From Treponema sp. (GTDB taxonomy: Bacteria > Spirochaetota > Spirochaetia > Treponematales > Treponemataceae), in the NCBI GenBank assembly GCA_017421145.1, contig JAFOTA010000246.1, positions 1-21,864 of the forward strand: a DNA stretch of 21,864 nucleotides, in the 5' to 3' direction. How positions within the stretch are numbered: position 1 is the first letter of the stretch; each line of letters starts with the position of its first letter. Below the pieces are notes generated by a model. That model searched no databases. It saw only the letters and a list, made by a program, of their open reading frames with translations, and was not told where the DNA came from. The translations under genes were made by a program, and so were the position numbers. This document shows, piece after piece, positions 14,253-21,801 of this stretch.

Positions 14253-15331
14253 TTCACGGTCAAATAAAAAAAATTGCGCTTGCGGCGTTCTGTGCTCTCG
14301 TCCCGTTTTTTGCGTCTGCGCAGAGCAACAGGTATTCTGATACGGATGCGGTCGTTCTTCAGGACAACTGCATATTATGGAAGGTAGGGGAAGACGGGAA
14401 TCTTGTCGACACAAAAGAAACCCTTGCAGTCGGAACCGAAATAAAAATCCGTGCCACTGCAGATTTCAGGACGAAGACATACTCATACACATGGGTTTCG
14501 GGGCGCAATTCCCAGACTGGAACTTTCGTGCGTATCACCTACTTGGACGAAGATTACTATATCTTTGAAGGACGCATAGCGATCGGGATGATTCCTGGAA
14601 TAATAACCGTGCCTTCTGCTGCCGTTTACAGGACGAGGAACCTTGCAGACGTTAAGAACTCATGCCTTTACAGCGGAAGGATAATCGCGGTGGGAAAGTC
14701 GTATGACATTGCCGGCGGAATAAAGATGAGCGAAGTCGCCTATTTCAGTGCGGAACAGAATAAAATACTCACAGGCTATGTACGTTCTGACCGTGTGAGC
14801 GGCAACCGTGATGACATAAAGGCCATAGAAATGCTTACCATAGCGAATAATACGTCGGATTTTTCAAAAAAAAGGCAGATCATTTCTTTCGTCAAGGATC
14901 TGAACGTTACGGGAAACGTGCTTGAGATGATAGGCGAGGCTGAAATGCGCGTAAGGAGGTCGTCCGATCTTTCGCTTTCCGGTCAGGTTGACGTTCCGAC
15001 CCAGGTTTTCTACTATGCCGAAAAGAATGACTACATCAACATACGTGACATGCCTTCAATGTCCGGAAATGTTTTGGGAACCCTCTATTATGACAAGGAT
15101 TTCACCGTCATAAGGCGCACCGCAAGGACTCAGACGCTTTACGGCGTAAATGATTTCTGGTATTACGGAGTTTCTGAAAACAAGATAGACGGCTGGGTGT
15201 TCGGAGGTTTTTTGACTCCCCGTCCTGTTGAAGAGGAAGCCGAGTTTGATTTCACTACGGCAACGGAAGGGGAAGGAGCTTCAAACCTTGATCCGTCTGA
15301 GGTTGAAACTATAACGGAGCAAGGCTTGTAG
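14249..15331 (+). CDS. Exported SH3-domain protein
   Basis: A 360-residue protein with a signal peptide (MIHGQIKKIALAAFCALVPFFASAQ, probable cleavage after ASA), hence periplasmic or surface-exposed. The N-terminal half contains a beta-rich domain (AVVLQDNCILWKVGEDGNLV...) related in style to the preceding lipoprotein. A C-terminal SH3_3-type domain lies at about 245-322 (NDYINIRDMPSMSGNVLGTLYYDKD ... WVFGGFLTPRP). The tail of about 40 residues is acidic. ATG 14249 overlaps the lipoprotein stop in ATGA, with GGAG six bases upstream. The two SH3-type proteins are probably co-produced and may act together; no direct function is known to me. It ends nine bases from the convergent purC stop, with no visible terminator. 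Confidence 0.83.
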   Translation: MIHGQIKKIALAAFCALVPFFASAQSNRYSDTDAVVLQDNCILWKVGEDGNLVDTKETLAVGTEIKIRATADFRTKTYSYTWVSGRNSQTGTFVRITYLDEDYYIFEGRIAIGMIPGIITVPSAAVYRTRNLADVKNSCLYSGRIIAVGKSYDIAGGIKMSEVAYFSAEQNKILTGYVRSDRVSGNRDDIKAIEMLTIANNTSDFSKKRQIISFVKDLNVTGNVLEMIGEAEMRVRRSSDLSLSGQVDVPTQVFYYAEKNDYINIRDMPSMSGNVLGTLYYDKDFTVIRRTARTQTLYGVNDFWYYGVSENKIDGWVFGGFLTPRPVEEEAEFDFTTATEGEGASNLDPSEVETITEQGL

Positions 15332-15340
15332 CAAAGCGGA

Positions 15341-16186
15341 TTATGCGTGGCAGATCCTTTCTTCGCATTCATGATACAATGCGGAGGTCTTTGAGACGAT
15401 TTCATCCGGGATCGTCTTGATGTCAGGATTTCCTGCAAGATTGTTGTCTTTGAGCCAGTCACGGACGAACTGCTTGTCATAGCTTGCCGGGCTTGTTCCG
15501 ACCTTGTATTGGCTCAGGTTCCAGAAGCGGCTTGAATCAGGGGTGAGCACTTCATCTGCAAGCACGAGGTCTCCGTTTTCATCAAGGCCGAATTCAAATT
15601 TGGTGTCCGCGATGATGATTCCGTTTTTATATGCATGCTCATAGCACTTGTTGTAGATTGCGATTGCCGTGTCAGCGATTTTCTGACCAAGTTCCGCACC
15701 AAGCTCGTTCTTCATGTAATCAAGGGTAACATTAATGTCGTGGCCTTCCTTTGCTTTTGTCGAAGGAGTGCAGATCGGCTTTTCGAGCTTTTCGGCCTGC
15801 TGGTATTCCTTGTCGAATTTGTGCCCCAAAAACGGCTCTCCCTTTTTGTATGCTTCGTACATTGAACCGAACATATATCCGCGGACGATAACTTCATAAG
15901 GAATCATCTTGAGCTTTTTGACCAGGATGGTGCGTCCTTCATATTCCGGTTTCTGGAAATCTTCCGGCATGTCCTTTAAATCTGAGGAAATCATGTGGTT
16001 CTTCACTATGTCCTTCGTGTAGTCAAACCAGAAATTTGAAAGGGCATTCAAAACCTTTCCCTTGTCAGTAATCATCGTGGGGAGGATCACGTCAAAGGCA
16101 GAGATGCGGTCGGTGGTTACGATGACCATCCTTCCGTCTTCCAAATCATATACTTCGCGTACTTTTCCGCTTATGATTTTTTTCAT
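15341..16186 (-). CDS. purC: SAICAR synthetase (phosphoribosylaminoimidazole-succinocarboxamide synthase)
   Basis: A 281-residue purine-pathway enzyme joining CAIR and aspartate with ATP. Recognisable elements: SGKVREVYDL at the N-terminus, the RISAFDVILP segment, EVIVRGYMFGS, IIADTKFEFGLDENG and ADEVLTPDSSRFW. It resembles the longer yeast Ade1-like type rather than the short Escherichia coli form. I start at ATG 16186 with GGAG at 16195-16198, eight bases upstream; an in-frame ATG at 16207 is upstream of the predicted transcription start. No other purine gene is adjacent. The 3' end converges with the SH3 gene. Confidence 0.96.
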   Translation of the reverse strand: MKKIISGKVREVYDLEDGRMVIVTTDRISAFDVILPTMITDKGKVLNALSNFWFDYTKDIVKNHMISSDLKDMPEDFQKPEYEGRTILVKKLKMIPYEVIVRGYMFGSMYEAYKKGEPFLGHKFDKEYQQAEKLEKPICTPSTKAKEGHDINVTLDYMKNELGAELGQKIADTAIAIYNKCYEHAYKNGIIIADTKFEFGLDENGDLVLADEVLTPDSSRFWNLSQYKVGTSPASYDKQFVRDWLKDNNLAGNPDIKTIPDEIVSKTSALYHECEERICHA

Positions 16187-16208
16187 AGCTAAGGCTCCAA
16201 TATACAAA

Positions 16209-16237
16209 ATTTTATGCAGACAGTTTATTTTTATCAG
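16209..16237 (-). promoter_or_regulatory. Probable purC promoter
   Basis: On the minus strand CTGATA (16232-16237, four of six) is 17 bases from TAAAAT (16209-16214, five of six). The predicted start near 16202 leaves a leader of about 16 bases that contains GGAG, so this gene would use an ordinary short-leader message. The -35 overlaps the stop codon of the upstream EAL gene. Confidence 0.5.
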
Positions 16238-18537
16238 GGATTTTGTGCAAGGGGGCTGAAATATTTTTCCTCAAAGTCATGCACTGAAAGAGGTTTCGTG
16301 AAATAATATCCCTGGAACATGTCGCAGCCGATGCTTTTTAGGAAATCCATCTGGGGTTCGTTTTCCACGCCCTCCGTTATCGTTGACATTCCCAGCTTTT
16401 TTGCAAGCTCTATGACCTGCTGGATTATTATCTTGCTTTTCGCCGCATCTTTCGAACGGTAGAGGAAAGCCATGTCGATTTTGAGTATGTCCACCGGAAA
16501 ATCCTTGAGCATGTTCAGCGAAGAGTAACCGGATCCGAAATCATCCATGGCAAGCTTGAATCCGGCAAGCCTGAGCCTTTCGATTATCGGGAGCTTTATT
16601 TCCAGATCGGACATCATTGCGGTTTCGGTTATCTCTATGTGCAGGTTTTTCGGCGAAACGTCATATTTTTTGACAAGCCCCGAAAAAACGTCGTAAACGT
16701 CAAGGTGATAGAAATCGAGCGGTGAAAGGTTTACCGAAACATAGATGTCGTCCCTGCCGAGCCGCTTCCATCTTGAAAGGAGTATGCATGCCTTTTCCCA
16801 CATGTAGTAGTCAAGGTGCGAGATGGTTCCGTTCTTTTCAAAAGTATAGATGAACTGGTTCGGAGGAAGAAGTCCGCGCGAAGGATGGTTCCATCTTACC
16901 AATGCCTCCGCTCCAATCATCTTTCCGTCTTTGTCTGCCTGGGGCTGGAGATAAAGCTCGAACTGACGCTCCGCAATGGCTGAATCAAGGGCTGCGGTAA
17001 TCTGCTGTTCCCAAACGAGGCCCCTTCTCATGTTGTCGTCATAGAATGCATATCGGTTTTCGTTGAAGTCCTTCACTGATGAAAGCGCAAGGAAAGCACG
17101 GTCAAGCATGGTTATTACCGAAGTTTCATCCTGCTCTATCTTGTAGACTCCGGCATGGACAATTAGCGAATAATTCTGGTCATGCAGGATTTCCGGCGTT
17201 TTGTCAAAAATCCGCGAGAATTTGTCAAGCGTGCGCTCCAGATCTTCCGCCTTGACCACCTGTACGAAACGGTCGCCCGAAAAATGTCCGAGAAGCTCGC
17301 TTGGGAAAGTGCGTTCGTTCAGTATTTCCGCCATGAGGACCAGAACCTTGTCGCCCACGTCGCGTCCGAAAAGATCGTTCAAAAGCTTGAAATTCTTTAT
17401 GTCGTAGGCGATTATGTAGTACTGCCTGTCCGGGTTTTCCTTTATGAGGTTCCGTATCTGCTCTATGACGGCATTCTTGTTGTAAAGCCCGGTCAAATCG
17501 TTGTGGGTTGACTTGTAGTGGTCCATCTCCATCTTGGAGACGTTTTCCGTGTAGTCCCAGATGCGGTAGAAACAGCCTTCGATCCTGTCGTGCTTTTCAA
17601 TCAGCTTGTATTCGACCTTCAGGTGGACTTTCTTTTCCTGCCAGAACGTAGTGAAAATCTTTACGTATTCCTTTGCCGCGACCGGGGAATAATCGGATTT
17701 CAGTATGCTTTTCAGATGATCCTTGGATTTGTTCAGCGTGTCTTCCGTAAGATTGAAAAATTTCATTGCGGAATCGTTTGCAAAAATACACTCGCTTTCG
17801 TCGTTGTAGAGGAAAACCATGTCGCTGCTGTTGTAGACCACCTGCTTGAGCATGCTGAAAACCAAGGGACGCTGCTTGTAGATCAGAGTGAAATACGTCA
17901 ATAGGACTGAGCTTATTCCGAATCCTATGATCGACTTGTTGATTTCATCGGTGTTGGTCACGAAAAATGAATCCCAGATCAATACTATGGAAAACGAAAG
18001 TATGACGATCACATATTTCTGCCAGTAGATTATGGCCGTTATGCGCAGCTTGTAGATCAGTATGCCCAGTGAAAGCGCGCTCAATGCATATGAATATCCG
18101 AGGTGGATGTTGAACCAGAGCAGTGCCTTCGATATGTAGTAGATTTCTCCGTTTGCCCCTGTAACTTCTATACATTGGTATGCATGGTGAAAGACCGGGT
18201 TTATGATCATGGAAACAGAATCCATTATGGTCATGCCGAGCAGCATCCAAGGGAGCCAGTCGGGTTTCGGCTTTACTTGTGTATAGCCTGCGCAGTACCT
18301 GACCATGGTGAGCAGTATCCAGTTTATGCTTCCGTAGAAAATTCCGTATGCAAGGTTGCTTTCTGCCTGTGTCGTGCAGACCATCAGAATGATGTTCGCA
18401 ATTGTCGGCAGGAGCGCGAATATAAGAGGATACCTCAGGTATTTTGCGTTTTTCTTTTTGCTCAGTACGCTGAGAACCACGCAGAATGTCAGTATTATTG
18501 CTATGCAGATGAATATGATTGCATATAGTCTTTTCAT
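16234..18537 (-). CDS. Membrane 7TM-PAS-GGDEF(degenerate)-EAL protein, probable cyclic-di-GMP phosphodiesterase
   Basis: A 767-residue inner-membrane signalling protein. About seven hydrophobic segments occupy residues 1-225, like the histidine-kinase 7TM sensor. A PAS-like stretch follows (about 232-340, NSSDMVFLYNDESECIFANDSAM), then a GGDEF domain (about 345-505), then an EAL domain (about 510-760). In the GGDEF domain the signature is SGDRF at 420-424, losing the catalytic Glu, and the RXXD inhibitory site is FPSE, so cyclase activity is unlikely. The EAL domain keeps EALVRW (544-549), NLSP, EITE, DDFGSGYSSL, KID, EGVE and QGYYFTKP, so hydrolysis of cyclic-di-GMP is expected. It begins three bases after nudC, with weak AAGGG upstream. 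Confidence 0.9.
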   Translation of the reverse strand: MKRLYAIIFICIAIILTFCVVLSVLSKKKNAKYLRYPLIFALLPTIANIILMVCTTQAESNLAYGIFYGSINWILLTMVRYCAGYTQVKPKPDWLPWMLLGMTIMDSVSMIINPVFHHAYQCIEVTGANGEIYYISKALLWFNIHLGYSYALSALSLGILIYKLRITAIIYWQKYVIVILSFSIVLIWDSFFVTNTDEINKSIIGFGISSVLLTYFTLIYKQRPLVFSMLKQVVYNSSDMVFLYNDESECIFANDSAMKFFNLTEDTLNKSKDHLKSILKSDYSPVAAKEYVKIFTTFWQEKKVHLKVEYKLIEKHDRIEGCFYRIWDYTENVSKMEMDHYKSTHNDLTGLYNKNAVIEQIRNLIKENPDRQYYIIAYDIKNFKLLNDLFGRDVGDKVLVLMAEILNERTFPSELLGHFSGDRFVQVVKAEDLERTLDKFSRIFDKTPEILHDQNYSLIVHAGVYKIEQDETSVITMLDRAFLALSSVKDFNENRYAFYDDNMRRGLVWEQQITAALDSAIAERQFELYLQPQADKDGKMIGAEALVRWNHPSRGLLPPNQFIYTFEKNGTISHLDYYMWEKACILLSRWKRLGRDDIYVSVNLSPLDFYHLDVYDVFSGLVKKYDVSPKNLHIEITETAMMSDLEIKLPIIERLRLAGFKLAMDDFGSGYSSLNMLKDFPVDILKIDMAFLYRSKDAAKSKIIIQQVIELAKKLGMSTITEGVENEPQMDFLKSIGCDMFQGYYFTKPLSVHDFEEKYFSPLAQNP

Positions 18538-18540
18538 AAG

Positions 18541-19386
18541 CTACCCTTTCGTGAATTTCCCCGTAATGAGATTGTATGCGACGGATCCTGGGTTCGGGAT
18601 TATCGGGAGCGAATCCTTGTCAAACCATGCGGCGTCCTGAAGCTCTTCTTCCTGAATTTTTATCGAGCCGCTTTCGTAATCTGCCGTGAACGCAAGCATC
18701 AGCTGGTCGGGGTATGGCCATGGCTGGCTTCCTATGTACTTTATGTTTTTGACCGAGATGCCTGTTTCTTCGGCAACTTCCCGTTCTACCGTCTTTTCTA
18801 TGGGTTCTCCGTGTTCCACGAATCCGGCTATGCAAGAATAGAAATTCGACGCGCCGTTTTTGTTTTTTACGAGAAGAACCTGGTTTCCCTTTGAGACAAG
18901 CACTATTACGGCCGGTTCAATCTGTGGAAAAAAGAGCTTTCCGCATCCTGTGCATCTTCTTGCAGTGAGCCTGTAGTCATCTTTGAGAGTTTTTCCGCAT
19001 GTGGGGCAGAACCTGTATTTTTCACGGAGCTTAAGGAATCCGTATGCACGCGCCGCAAGTCCGCCCAAAACAGATGTCTTTCCGCATGATTTTTCGTCCT
19101 GAGTCAATGTATCCCAGAAAAACTGCCTTAGAGGAATGGTCATGCATCCGGAGGGAACCGGGCAGTCGTTTTCAAGCATGATTGCAGTGTAGTTTCCGCC
19201 GCTTTCCGAAAACCAGTCCGAAGCAACCTGATTTTTTATGCACCGGGACACGGTCTGCTCATCAGGCAATGCGGATTCATCTATGACTTTTGAAAAATCA
19301 ACGCCGCTTTTCAGGAGGATGTCTTTTTCTGTAAATATAAAATGCCTGCTGTAAAAATCAGCAGTAGGGGTACTGATTATGGACAT
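18541..19386 (-). CDS. nudC: NADH pyrophosphatase / NAD-RNA decapping Nudix hydrolase
   Basis: A 281-residue Nudix enzyme that cleaves NAD(H) and, in studied bacteria, removes NAD caps from RNA 5' ends. The zinc ribbon uses Cys127, Cys130, Cys145 and Cys148. The Nudix box GX5EX7REVAEETGI is exact at 188-210. The NudC-specific SQPWPYPDQLM motif follows the box. The start is ATG 19386, with TACAAT six bases upstream and no Shine-Dalgarno, suggesting a leaderless message. It is the first gene of a two-gene operon with the EAL protein. The promoter lies just after the YczE-family stop codon (19428). Confidence 0.94.
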   Translation of the reverse strand: MSIISTPTADFYSRHFIFTEKDILLKSGVDFSKVIDESALPDEQTVSRCIKNQVASDWFSESGGNYTAIMLENDCPVPSGCMTIPLRQFFWDTLTQDEKSCGKTSVLGGLAARAYGFLKLREKYRFCPTCGKTLKDDYRLTARRCTGCGKLFFPQIEPAVIVLVSKGNQVLLVKNKNGASNFYSCIAGFVEHGEPIEKTVEREVAEETGISVKNIKYIGSQPWPYPDQLMLAFTADYESGSIKIQEEELQDAAWFDKDSLPIIPNPGSVAYNLITGKFTKG

Positions 19387-19392
19387 ACTCTA

Positions 19393-19421
19393 ATTGTACC
19401 CCTCTTTTCCGATTTTGTAAA
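19393..19421 (-). promoter_or_regulatory. nudC promoter
   Basis: TTTACA (five of six) at 19416-19421, 17-base spacer, TACAAT (five of six) at 19393-19398. Six bases (19387-19392) separate it from the nudC ATG, so transcription should start at or next to the A of the start codon. Confidence 0.8.
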
Positions 19422-19427
19422 AATTTT

Positions 19428-20165
19428 TTATTCTTGCGGAAGATTTTGCTGTTTTTCTTGCGGATCTGGCCGTTGTTCAGGCTGCACGCGCAGAATTTTT
19501 TTGTTTACGAACGCCCCGACGATCTGAATTGCAGGCCCCAGGGTAAAAGCCATGGCAAAAGAGCCTATGAGGGCTGTCTTTATGTCGAATCCGGAGCCTA
19601 TGCTTGCCAAAAGCCCTATGCCGATTACCGAAAGATCGTATAGAATCCTTGAAACTGCCTGCGGAATCTTCTTGAGTTTATGTCCGATTATGTATGCAAG
19701 TCCGTCGTAAGGCGAAAGGCCCATGTCCGCATTTATATAGAAAGCCGCGCTTATCACAAAAAGAAGCAGGGTTACGGCAAACAGTATGATTTTTGCATGG
19801 AGAAGCGAGGGATCCGTGCAGATTTCTGCAAGCTTGGGAAAAATCTTCCCCCATACCCAGCGGAAAAAATCGGATACGTAGCCTATGAGAACCATGTTGG
19901 CAATCGTCCCGATTCCTATGAGGTGCCGGTTGAATACAGCCATTATGACGAGGAGGATTATGTTCAGAAAAAGCTGCCATGTGCCGAACTGCCATCCTAT
20001 GCGCCGGGAAATGACGCTGTTCTGGAAAGTGTAGGGATCCGTACCCAGGCTGATTTCAATCAGAAACGACAGGAAAAATCCCATGAAAAAGATACCCGTA
20101 ATCATGATGAGGAATTTCTTCCCGAACTGCGGCACGATGAATTTTTTAAGCTTGTCTTTCAGCAT
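19428..20165 (-). CDS. YczE/YitT-family integral membrane protein
   Basis: A 245-residue inner-membrane protein with about six hydrophobic segments. Conserved-looking features of the YczE group are LIEISLGTDPYTFQN, RRIGWQFGTWQLFLNI, and GIGTIANMVLIGYVSDFF, plus a second half-repeat (INADMGLSPYDGLAYIIG). The cytoplasmic tail is polar and Gln/Pro-rich. The family has no established biochemical activity. I start at ATG 20165, with GGAAGGAGA about five bases upstream; the first ATG of the frame (20186) lies before the predicted transcription start. The gene is divergent from the Rossmann-like gene at 20295. Confidence 0.85.
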   Translation of the reverse strand: MLKDKLKKFIVPQFGKKFLIMITGIFFMGFFLSFLIEISLGTDPYTFQNSVISRRIGWQFGTWQLFLNIILLVIMAVFNRHLIGIGTIANMVLIGYVSDFFRWVWGKIFPKLAEICTDPSLLHAKIILFAVTLLLFVISAAFYINADMGLSPYDGLAYIIGHKLKKIPQAVSRILYDLSVIGIGLLASIGSGFDIKTALIGSFAMAFTLGPAIQIVGAFVNKKILRVQPEQRPDPQEKQQNLPQE

Positions 20166-20188
20166 AAATCTCCTTCCATAGTACATTG

Positions 20189-20217
20189 AATATATATGAA
20201 CGCAATAATGATGGCAA
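20189..20217 (-). promoter_or_regulatory. Promoter of the YczE-family gene
   Basis: TTGCCA (five of six) at 20212-20217, 17-base spacer, TATATT (five of six) at 20189-20194 on the minus strand. The predicted start near 20182 leaves a 16-18 base leader holding the strong Shine-Dalgarno sequence, a conventional arrangement that contrasts with the divergent gene. Confidence 0.75.
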
Positions 20218-20260
20218 GGGGAACAAAATGCCCCAAAGAAACTTGAGCCGAAAAACCTGT

Positions 20261-20288
20261 TTTAACTTTTTTCCAGCTGTGATATAAT
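20261..20288 (+). promoter_or_regulatory. Promoter of the Rossmann-like gene
   Basis: A perfect TATAAT (20283-20288) with weak -35 TTTAAC (20261-20266, 16-base spacer, three of six). The ATG at 20295 follows after six bases, so the transcript should begin at the start codon or within a base or two of it. Confidence 0.65.
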
Positions 20289-20294
20289 GTCCTT

Positions 20295-21086
20295 ATGACT
20301 AAGACTACTCTTGTTGCCGGAAAAGATATGCCGGCATGCACAAAATTCGCTGACTCCCTGGCAAAATCGGGCCGCCGTGTGGTTGCCTGCGGTGACAATG
20401 AAACTTTTAAGACGGATTCTGATTCTGAAACCGAACGCCAGCAGAAGCTTGTGGACATGGCATCCGGAGTGACCACGGTGTTGTGGAACAGGGGGTCTCC
20501 CATTTCAGCACGCACGTTGATTTTGTCCGCAGAAAGCCTGTATGCGAACCTTGATGAAGTGGTCTTTTATTTTGACGAAGAGCTGTATGCGTCAAAGGCG
20601 AATCAGGTTGACATCCAGGAATGTTCACGCGGATCCAGCGACATGATACTTTCATATCAGTATCTTACGCTCGAAGCATTGAACAGGTTCAAGGCAAGAA
20701 AAACGGAAGACAATCCCGGCACTCTGATTTATCTTTTGAAAGAAGGACCTTCCGCGGCAGATGCAGTGCGCTCTCCTTCGCTAAGAAACGGTGCATATTC
20801 GATAGCTTCTCCGGTCGTTGCAGCGGCTGCCACGGCTTTTATGGCTTTTGCAGAAAACATAGCCGCAATCTACGGAGACCTTCCCAACCTGAACGTCCTC
20901 ATGGTGCGCGGTGACAAATCCATGGACACTGTGGCAAATGAAGGATCCCTTGCAAAGTGGCTTGCATATTACACGGACACATATTTTGAGCAGAAAATGA
21001 AGAAAAACATCAAGGCAAGCTTGAACTGGGTAAGACCGGGCACAAAGCTTCAGGGCAGCGGATTTTCTTTGTTCGGCAAAAAATAG
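20295..21086 (+). CDS. Unrecognised protein with an SDR/Rossmann-like layout
   Basis: A 263-residue soluble protein with no signal peptide. The N-terminus reads as strand-helix-strand (TLVAGKDMPACTKFADSLAKSGRRVVACGDN), as at the nucleotide-binding edge of short-chain dehydrogenases, and later stretches (TTVLWNRGSPIS, LDEVVFYFDEE, NLNVLMVRGD) could be further strands. The glycine-rich TGX3GXG loop and a YX3K catalytic pair are missing, so NAD(P) chemistry is doubtful. The C-terminus is basic (KNIKASLNWVRPG ... GFSLFGKK). It starts at ATG 20295 directly behind a -10 box, without Shine-Dalgarno. Nine bases separate it from the MgtC gene. The fold is my inference from pattern only; I do not recognise the family. 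Confidence 0.75.
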   Translation: MTKTTLVAGKDMPACTKFADSLAKSGRRVVACGDNETFKTDSDSETERQQKLVDMASGVTTVLWNRGSPISARTLILSAESLYANLDEVVFYFDEELYASKANQVDIQECSRGSSDMILSYQYLTLEALNRFKARKTEDNPGTLIYLLKEGPSAADAVRSPSLRNGAYSIASPVVAAAATAFMAFAENIAAIYGDLPNLNVLMVRGDKSMDTVANEGSLAKWLAYYTDTYFEQKMKKNIKASLNWVRPGTKLQGSGFSLFGKK

Positions 21087-21095
21087 GGGAAAGAT

Positions 21096-21788
21096 TTGGG
21101 GGCATTTGACTTTGGCGCGGTAGACTGGAGCTTCGTTCTCTCATGCACGGTCAGGCTCGTTGCAAGCATAGTCTGCGGATTCGTGCTGGGAATAGAGCGT
21201 AAAAGCCGTAATCAGGCGGTCGGAATAAGGACGCTGGTTTTGATATGCGTTTCATCGACACTGCTTTCAATACTTTCCATATATGTGCCTCTCATTTCTG
21301 AAAAAAGCGCGGATTCTGCACGTATCATTGCCGGGGTTGTGAGCGGAATCGGGTTCCTTGGCGGCGGTGCAATCATGCGTCAGGGAATGAACATCAAGGG
21401 GCTTACGTCCGCTGCGATAATCTGGACTGCTGCGGCCGTGGGTCTTTCGTTGGGTGCCGGGCTTTATGTACAGTCTGCCATAGTGCTTTTGGTCGTGGAG
21501 CTGATACTGATTCTGATTGAAAAACTTGAAAGAAAGCTTTTTCCTGCAATAAAAAAGAAAGCCATGCACCTTACGTTCGTTGAGTCTCCCGTCGATCAGG
21601 AAAAAATCAGCGAGGCCATAGAGCGTGACGGCATAAAAATCTGCGACCTGAACATCACGAGGAATTTGGAGAGCGGAATCTCCGTGCTGCATTATTCTAT
21701 AAATCTTTCAGACCCCAAGGATTTTGAGCCTTTGATTCAGGAAATCCTAAAAATCGGAAGGCTCACGGAATTTTCCATAACTGATTGA
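21096..21788 (+). CDS. MgtC/SapB-family membrane protein
   Basis: A 230-residue inner-membrane protein. The hydrophobic N-terminal 140 residues contain the family hallmarks: VLGIERKSRNQAVGIRTL, RIIAGVVSGIGFLGGGAIM and GLTSAAIIWTAAAVGLSLGAG. A C-terminal soluble ACT-like domain (about 155-230) follows. MgtC proteins are tied to survival at low magnesium and inside hosts, but many relatives have other or unknown roles. The start is TTG 21096, with AGGGGA (21085-21090) five bases upstream; no ATG lies nearby. It is downstream of, and probably co-transcribed with, the Rossmann-like gene. Confidence 0.88.
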   Translation: MGAFDFGAVDWSFVLSCTVRLVASIVCGFVLGIERKSRNQAVGIRTLVLICVSSTLLSILSIYVPLISEKSADSARIIAGVVSGIGFLGGGAIMRQGMNIKGLTSAAIIWTAAAVGLSLGAGLYVQSAIVLLVVELILILIEKLERKLFPAIKKKAMHLTFVESPVDQEKISEAIERDGIKICDLNITRNLESGISVLHYSINLSDPKDFEPLIQEILKIGRLTEFSITD

Positions 21789-21801
21789 ATCCCGGTGAAA
21801 A

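Noticed and set aside
15332..15340. Possible bidirectional terminator between the convergent SH3 and purC genes
   Set aside because: The nine-base gap and flanks show no stem with a T run on either strand.
16199..16204. TATATT next to the purC Shine-Dalgarno as the -10 box
   Set aside because: It would put the ribosome-binding site upstream of the transcript start, and its -35 is poor; TAAAAT at 16209-16214 fits better.
18103..18528. Plus-strand open frame opposite the 7TM region of the EAL gene
   Set aside because: His/Tyr/Cys-rich composition typical of antisense to a membrane protein; no promoter or Shine-Dalgarno.
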